Source of the DNA: Paracoccus sediminis
GTDB taxonomy: Bacteria; Pseudomonadota; Alphaproteobacteria; Rhodobacterales; Rhodobacteraceae
NCBI RefSeq assembly: GCF_900188295.1
Contig: NZ_FZNM01000003.1
Span: forward strand, 62,001-126,000
DNA length: 64,000 bases
Direction: 5' to 3'
Positions 60,251 through 64,000 of the stretch are shown one piece after another. The stretch's first letter is position 1. Each line of letters begins with the position of its first letter. Below the pieces are notes generated by a model, which was not told the origin of the DNA, searched no databases, and worked only from the letters and a program-made list of their open reading frames with translations. The position numbers were made by a program, and so were the translations under genes.

Positions 60251-60840
60251 TCGCGGATTGGTCCGAGAACCGTCTGCGACAAGCACTGTCGGTCGAATCG
60301 GGGCCAAGTTCCGATTACGACCTGAACCCCGACGCCGCCCCGCCCCCGGCCAGCCTGCGGGCGGCGGGGGTGCTGGCCGCGTTTCACGAAGACGACGGGC
60401 GCCTGGTCCTGACCAAGCGCGCGTCGGGCCTTCGCCATCATCCGGGCCAGATCGCCCTGCCCGGCGGCAAGGTCGATGCGAACGACCCCGACGCCATCGC
60501 CGCCGCCCTGCGCGAGGCCCGCGAGGAAATCGGCCTTGATCCGGCGCAGGTCGATCTGCTGGGCACGCTGCCCCCGCACCGCACCGTCACGGGATTCGCC
60601 GTCACCCCGGTGATCGGCATCATCCGCGGCTCTTTCCAGCCCCGCCCCGAACCGGGAGAGGTTGACGAGGCATTTACCCTGCCCTTTGTCCATGTTGCCG
60701 ATCCGTCGCGCTATCGCGTGGAACGGCGGCGCTGGCGCGGCGGCTGGCGCAGCTATCATGCGGCGCCCTTCGGTCCTTATTACCTGTGGGGGGCCACGGC
60801 GCGGATCCTGCTGGGCCTTGCGGGGCGGATGCAGGCATGA
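60247..60840 (+). CDS. NUDIX CoA pyrophosphatase-like hydrolase
   Basis: 197 residues from GTG 60247, overlapping hslO. The Nudix box (GGKVDANDPDAIAAALREAR, then EEIGLD) is slightly longer in its first part than the consensus, and it is followed by LPPHRTVTGFAVTPVIGII, the pattern of NudL/CoAse proteins (LLTxRxxxLRxHxGQxxFPGG variant: LTKRASGLRHHPGQIALPGG). Members cleave CoA to phosphopantetheine and adenosine diphosphate-type products. The stop overlaps the CCA-adding enzyme start. Confidence 0.9.
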   Translation: MIADWSENRLRQALSVESGPSSDYDLNPDAAPPPASLRAAGVLAAFHEDDGRLVLTKRASGLRHHPGQIALPGGKVDANDPDAIAAALREAREEIGLDPAQVDLLGTLPPHRTVTGFAVTPVIGIIRGSFQPRPEPGEVDEAFTLPFVHVADPSRYRVERRRWRGGWRSYHAAPFGPYYLWGATARILLGLAGRMQA

Positions 60841-61985
60841 CGCAGCTGCCCGCCCATCTGTTGCGGGATCCCGCCCTGCAAGCCGTCTTCGATGCCATCG
60901 AATCCGGCGGGCATCACGCTTGGTTGGTCGGCGGCGCGGTCCGAAACGCGCTTTTGGACATGCCGGTCGAGGATCTGGATCTGGCAACCGATGCCCGGCC
61001 CGAAACGATCATGCGGCTGGCCAAGGCGGCGGGGCTGAAGCCCGTGCCGACCGGCATCGACCATGGAACGGTGACGGTGATTGCCGATGGCCGGGCGTTC
61101 GAGGTCACGACCCTGCGCCGCGACATCGAAACCGACGGTCGCCGCGCGGTTGTGGCGTTTTCCGACGATCTTGCGCAGGACGCCCGGCGGCGCGATTTCA
61201 CGATGAACGCGCTGTATGCCAACCGCAACGGCACCGTCATCGATCATGTGGGCGGGTTGGCCGACCTGCGCGCGCGCCGCCTGCGCTTTGTCGGCGATCC
61301 CGCGCAGCGCATCGCCGAGGATTACCTGCGCATCCTGCGGTTCTTCCGGTTTCTGGCCGGGTATGGCCGCGACGCCGATCCCGCTGCGGTCGCGGCCTGC
61401 CGCGATCTGCGGGACGGGTTGGACGGGATTTCCCGCGAACGCATCGGCCAGGAACTGCGCAAGCTGCTGATGGCCCGCGACCCGGTCCCCGCCCTGATCC
61501 TGATGCGGGATACGGGCGTTCTGGACAAGGTGCTGCCGGGCGCGACACTGGACCGGCTTGTGTCGTTGGAGCGTCTGGCCGGTCGCCCGACTTGGCTGGC
61601 CCGGCTGGCGGCGTTGTCGCAAGCCGACCTGGCCGATGCCCTGCGCCTGTCGCGGCCTGAGGCGCGGGACCACCGCCTGCTGGTCGCGGCCATGGAACGG
61701 GGCTGGTCCTTCAACCGCATCGCCCATGCGCTGCGCGGCGATCTGGCCGAGGCCGCCGCCCTGCTGGTCCAGACCGGTCCCCTGGGCGCACGCGACGGCT
61801 GGGCCGATGCGCGGGCCGCCGCCCGTCCCCTGCCGATCGGCGCCGCCGATCTGCACCCTCGTCTGCACGGCCCGGCCTTGGGCCGCGCCCTGAAGGCGGC
61901 CGAGGATGCCTGGATCGAATCCGGCTTTGCCCTGCCCCCACCGGCGTTGATCGACATCGCCATCCTGGCCGGAGACGCCCGATGA
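60837..61985 (+). CDS. cca: CCA tRNA nucleotidyltransferase / poly(A) polymerase family
   Basis: Adds or repairs the 3' CCA end of tRNAs, 382 residues. The class II nucleotidyltransferase head is clear: WLVGGAVRNALLDMPVEDLD then LATDARPE (metal-binding DxD), and VTTLRRDIETDGRRA. RRRDFTMNALYANRNG and EDYLRILRFFRFLAGYG follow as usual. The in-window tRNA-Met already encodes CCA, so here the enzyme would mostly repair. It overlaps both neighbours. Confidence 0.92.
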   Translation: MTQLPAHLLRDPALQAVFDAIESGGHHAWLVGGAVRNALLDMPVEDLDLATDARPETIMRLAKAAGLKPVPTGIDHGTVTVIADGRAFEVTTLRRDIETDGRRAVVAFSDDLAQDARRRDFTMNALYANRNGTVIDHVGGLADLRARRLRFVGDPAQRIAEDYLRILRFFRFLAGYGRDADPAAVAACRDLRDGLDGISRERIGQELRKLLMARDPVPALILMRDTGVLDKVLPGATLDRLVSLERLAGRPTWLARLAALSQADLADALRLSRPEARDHRLLVAAMERGWSFNRIAHALRGDLAEAAALLVQTGPLGARDGWADARAAARPLPIGAADLHPRLHGPALGRALKAAEDAWIESGFALPPPALIDIAILAGDAR

Positions 61986-63826
61986 CCCTGCACCATCGCC
62001 TTGGACGCCTGATCGACGCCTTTCGCCCGGCCGACGGCCCGCCGCCGGCCACCCTGCTGGCTTTTTTCCGCTGGTGCCTTGCCGGGGCGTGGGGCGGGTT
62101 GGGCCTTGCCGCCATCGCCTCGGCCCTTGGCGGGGTCGCGGACGTGGTCGCCGCCGTCCTGCTGGGCTGGGTGGTGGATGCCATCGCCACGGGCGATCCG
62201 GGCGCCTTCTGGGGTCAGAACGGCCTGCTGATCGCGGCCTTTGCAGGTTTCTTCCTGATCCTGCGCCCGTTGATCTTCGGCCTGTCCACCGCGACGTCCA
62301 GCGTCATCATCGGGCCGAACGTGCTGCCCCTGGTCCTGTCGCGGATCCATCGCTGGACCATGGGCCATTCGGTGTCCTTCTTCGACAACGATTTCGCCGG
62401 GCGGCTGGCGCAGAAGCAGATGCAGACCGCCCGCGCCGTCACCGATGTCGCATCGGAAATGGTCAACGTCGTGGCCTTTGCCCTGGCCTCGATCCTGGGA
62501 TCGGCGGCGTTCCTGGTGTCGGTCGATGCCTGGGGCGCGGTGGCCCTGGTGCTGTGGCTTCTGTCCTATCTGGTGCTGATAAAATTCTTTCTGCCCCGCA
62601 TCCGGGCGAAATCGGGCGCACGCGCATCGGCCCGCGCGATGATTACCGGGCAGGTCGTCGATACGATCACCAACATCAAGACCGTCAAGCTGTTCGCCCA
62701 TGCCGAACACGAGGATCGCGCCGCCCTGGGCGCCATGGCGGGATTCCGGGAACGCGCCCTGGACTTCGGCGTGGTCAGCAGCACCTTTCGCATGTCGCTG
62801 ATGGTGATCGCGGGCGTGCTGCCCGTGATCCTGGTCGGCGGGTCGATCATGCTGTGGCGGCAGGGCCAGGCCACCCCCGGAGACGTTGCGGCGGCAGGGG
62901 CCATCGCCATGCGGCTGTCCCAGATGACCGGCTGGGTCAGCATGGCGCTGATGGGCATCTGGGGCAGCGTGGGCGAGGTCGAGGATGGCATGAAGACCCT
63001 GTCGCCCGCCCACAGCCTGACCGACGCGCCGGGTGCCGTTGCCCTGGACCGGGTGGCGGGGCGCATCGATTTTGACCATGTGGGTTTCGCCTATGGCCGC
63101 GATGACGGGGGCTTGGCCGATATCGACCTGCGAATCCGGGCGGGCGAAAAGGTCGGGATCGTCGGCGCGTCGGGCGCGGGCAAGTCCACCATGGTCGCCC
63201 TGCTGCTGCGCCTTTACGACGTGGAAAAGGGCGCCATCCGCATCGACGGGCAGGATCTGCGCGACGTGACCCAGGAAAGCCTGCGCCGCCAGATCGGCAT
63301 GGTCACGCAGGAAACCGCGATGTTCAACCGGTCCGCACGCGACAACATCATCTATGGCCGCCCCGGCGCGACGCAGGATGACATCGAAGCAGCTGCCAAG
63401 GCGGCCGAGGCGCACGACTTCATCCTGACCCTTCAGGACCATCAGGGGCGGCGGGGATACGACGCGCATCTGGGCGAACGCGGGGTCAAGCTGTCGGGCG
63501 GGCAGCGCCAGCGCATCGCCCTGGCCCGCGCCTTCCTGAAGGACGCGCCGATCCTGGTGCTGGACGAGGCGACGAGCGCGCTTGACAGCGAGGTCGAGGC
63601 CCAGGTCCAGGACGCCTTGGTCCGCGCCATGAAGGGCAAGACCGTGCTGGCCATCGCGCACCGCCTGTCCACCATCGCCGAACTGGACCGGATCGTCGTC
63701 ATGGACGGCGGCCGGATCGTCGAACAGGGCAGCCACGCGCATCTGCTGTCGCGCGGCGGCCTGTATGCGCGATACTGGAACCGGCAGTCGGGCGGTTTCC
63801 TGGGAACCGAGGAAGCGGCGGAATGA
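61982..63826 (+). CDS. ABC exporter (fused membrane/ATPase half-transporter)
   Basis: 614-residue half-transporter in the inner membrane; six hydrophobic segments in the first ~340 residues, then an ATPase with Walker A VGASGAGKSTMVAL, Q-loop GMVTQETAMFNRS, signature LSGGQRQRIALARAFL, Walker B ILVLDEATSALD and H-loop IAHRLSTI. FGLSTATSSVIIGPNVLPLV and WTMGHSVSFFDNDFAGRLAQ in the membrane domain set it apart from the MsbA-like exporter at 40511. Substrate unknown. Its ATG overlaps the cca stop and its stop overlaps the methyltransferase start. Confidence 0.88.
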   Translation: MTLHHRLGRLIDAFRPADGPPPATLLAFFRWCLAGAWGGLGLAAIASALGGVADVVAAVLLGWVVDAIATGDPGAFWGQNGLLIAAFAGFFLILRPLIFGLSTATSSVIIGPNVLPLVLSRIHRWTMGHSVSFFDNDFAGRLAQKQMQTARAVTDVASEMVNVVAFALASILGSAAFLVSVDAWGAVALVLWLLSYLVLIKFFLPRIRAKSGARASARAMITGQVVDTITNIKTVKLFAHAEHEDRAALGAMAGFRERALDFGVVSSTFRMSLMVIAGVLPVILVGGSIMLWRQGQATPGDVAAAGAIAMRLSQMTGWVSMALMGIWGSVGEVEDGMKTLSPAHSLTDAPGAVALDRVAGRIDFDHVGFAYGRDDGGLADIDLRIRAGEKVGIVGASGAGKSTMVALLLRLYDVEKGAIRIDGQDLRDVTQESLRRQIGMVTQETAMFNRSARDNIIYGRPGATQDDIEAAAKAAEAHDFILTLQDHQGRRGYDAHLGERGVKLSGGQRQRIALARAFLKDAPILVLDEATSALDSEVEAQVQDALVRAMKGKTVLAIAHRLSTIAELDRIVVMDGGRIVEQGSHAHLLSRGGLYARYWNRQSGGFLGTEEAAE

Positions 63827-64000
63827 CCCTGTGGCAGGTCGAACGGCTGGGTCGCCGCGGCGACGGCGTGGCGGTGGGCGGCGCAGGCCGCGCCCTGGCC
63901 CCCCTGACCCTGCCCGGAGAGGAGATCGAGGGCGAGGCCATGGACGGCCGTATCGCCGCGCCGCGCATCCTTGCCCCCTCGCCCGACCGGGTGCGGCCGG
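63823..64000 (+). CDS. class I SAM-dependent RNA methyltransferase, N-terminal part (runs off the window)
   Basis: The first 59 codons of a gene beginning at ATG 63823 in the ATGA overlap with the exporter. The sequence WQVERLGRRGDGVAVGGAGR and LTLPGEEIEGEAMDGRIAAP looks like the TRAM-like start of RlmD/RumA-type rRNA uracil methyltransferases. No catalytic part is visible, so the family call rests on this opening alone. Confidence 0.7.
   Translation, partial: MTLWQVERLGRRGDGVAVGGAGRALAPLTLPGEEIEGEAMDGRIAAPRILAPSPDRVRP

Overview
The window is bacterial chromosome from a high-GC alphaproteobacterium of the family Rhodobacteraceae. Paracoccus or a close relative is the likeliest genus, but that is an inference from protein character and codon use, not a database match. 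Supporting signs are an IscR with one cysteine and no classical Cys3 motif, a 441-residue GltX, a conserved short protein of the DUF6280 type, a DUF1523 protein, and tightly packed genes joined by ATGA or GTGA overlaps. There is no phage, plasmid or CRISPR signature. Almost everything is housekeeping or transport, with one short rearranged patch near 33.4-34.9 kb.

Layout. 0-0.4 kb: start of dnaE (minus). 0.5-5.1 kb: a BMP-type ABC importer (ATPase, two permeases, binding protein), probably for nucleosides. 5.4-7.6 kb: purU and an M20D amidohydrolase (minus). 7.7-9.1 kb: an exported PRC-barrel-like protein built on nine-residue repeats. 9.3-15.4 kb: a divergent oligopeptide ABC importer. 15.4-18.2 kb: two tiny membrane proteins and a UvrD/PcrA helicase. 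18.3-22.4 kb: two membrane proteins, deoC and a two-domain aldehyde dehydrogenase; the deoC/ALDH pair should split deoxyribose phosphate and oxidise the acetaldehyde. 22.4-24.7 kb: folE2 and metZ (minus). 25.3-30.5 kb: dctD, dctB, purQ and icd (minus). 30.7-33.4 kb: a Hint-domain protein, a possible frameshifted gene, an alpha/beta hydrolase and iscR.

33.4-35.0 kb: an unfamiliar hydrolase-fold gene, a decayed IS5-type transposase and tRNA-Met(CAT). The suf genes expected after iscR are missing here, so this looks like a rearrangement site. 35.1-40.5 kb: gltX, a zincin-type metallopeptidase, a PfkB kinase, DUF6280, efp, a MOSC-like protein and ygfZ. 40.5-48.5 kb: an ABC exporter, class V aminotransferase, rsmD, FAD oxidoreductase, peroxiredoxin, FemAB-like acyltransferase, GDPD and RidA. 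48.6-54.6 kb: smc, lrgA/lrgB, a uracil-DNA-glycosylase-fold protein and mogA. 54.7-64 kb: argG, ilvA, a REC-PP2C regulator, two NUDIX hydrolases, hslO, the CCA-adding enzyme, a second ABC exporter and the start of an RNA methyltransferase gene.

Most notable non-routine items: the nonapeptide-repeat protein; a dispersed intergenic element made of a GC hairpin plus a GGATATTTGGACCAAGGCAAAG-like box (four copies plus a fragment); a DctD-like regulator without the sigma-54 contact loop; a REC-PP2C protein without the acidic pair; and the iscR-tRNA breakpoint.
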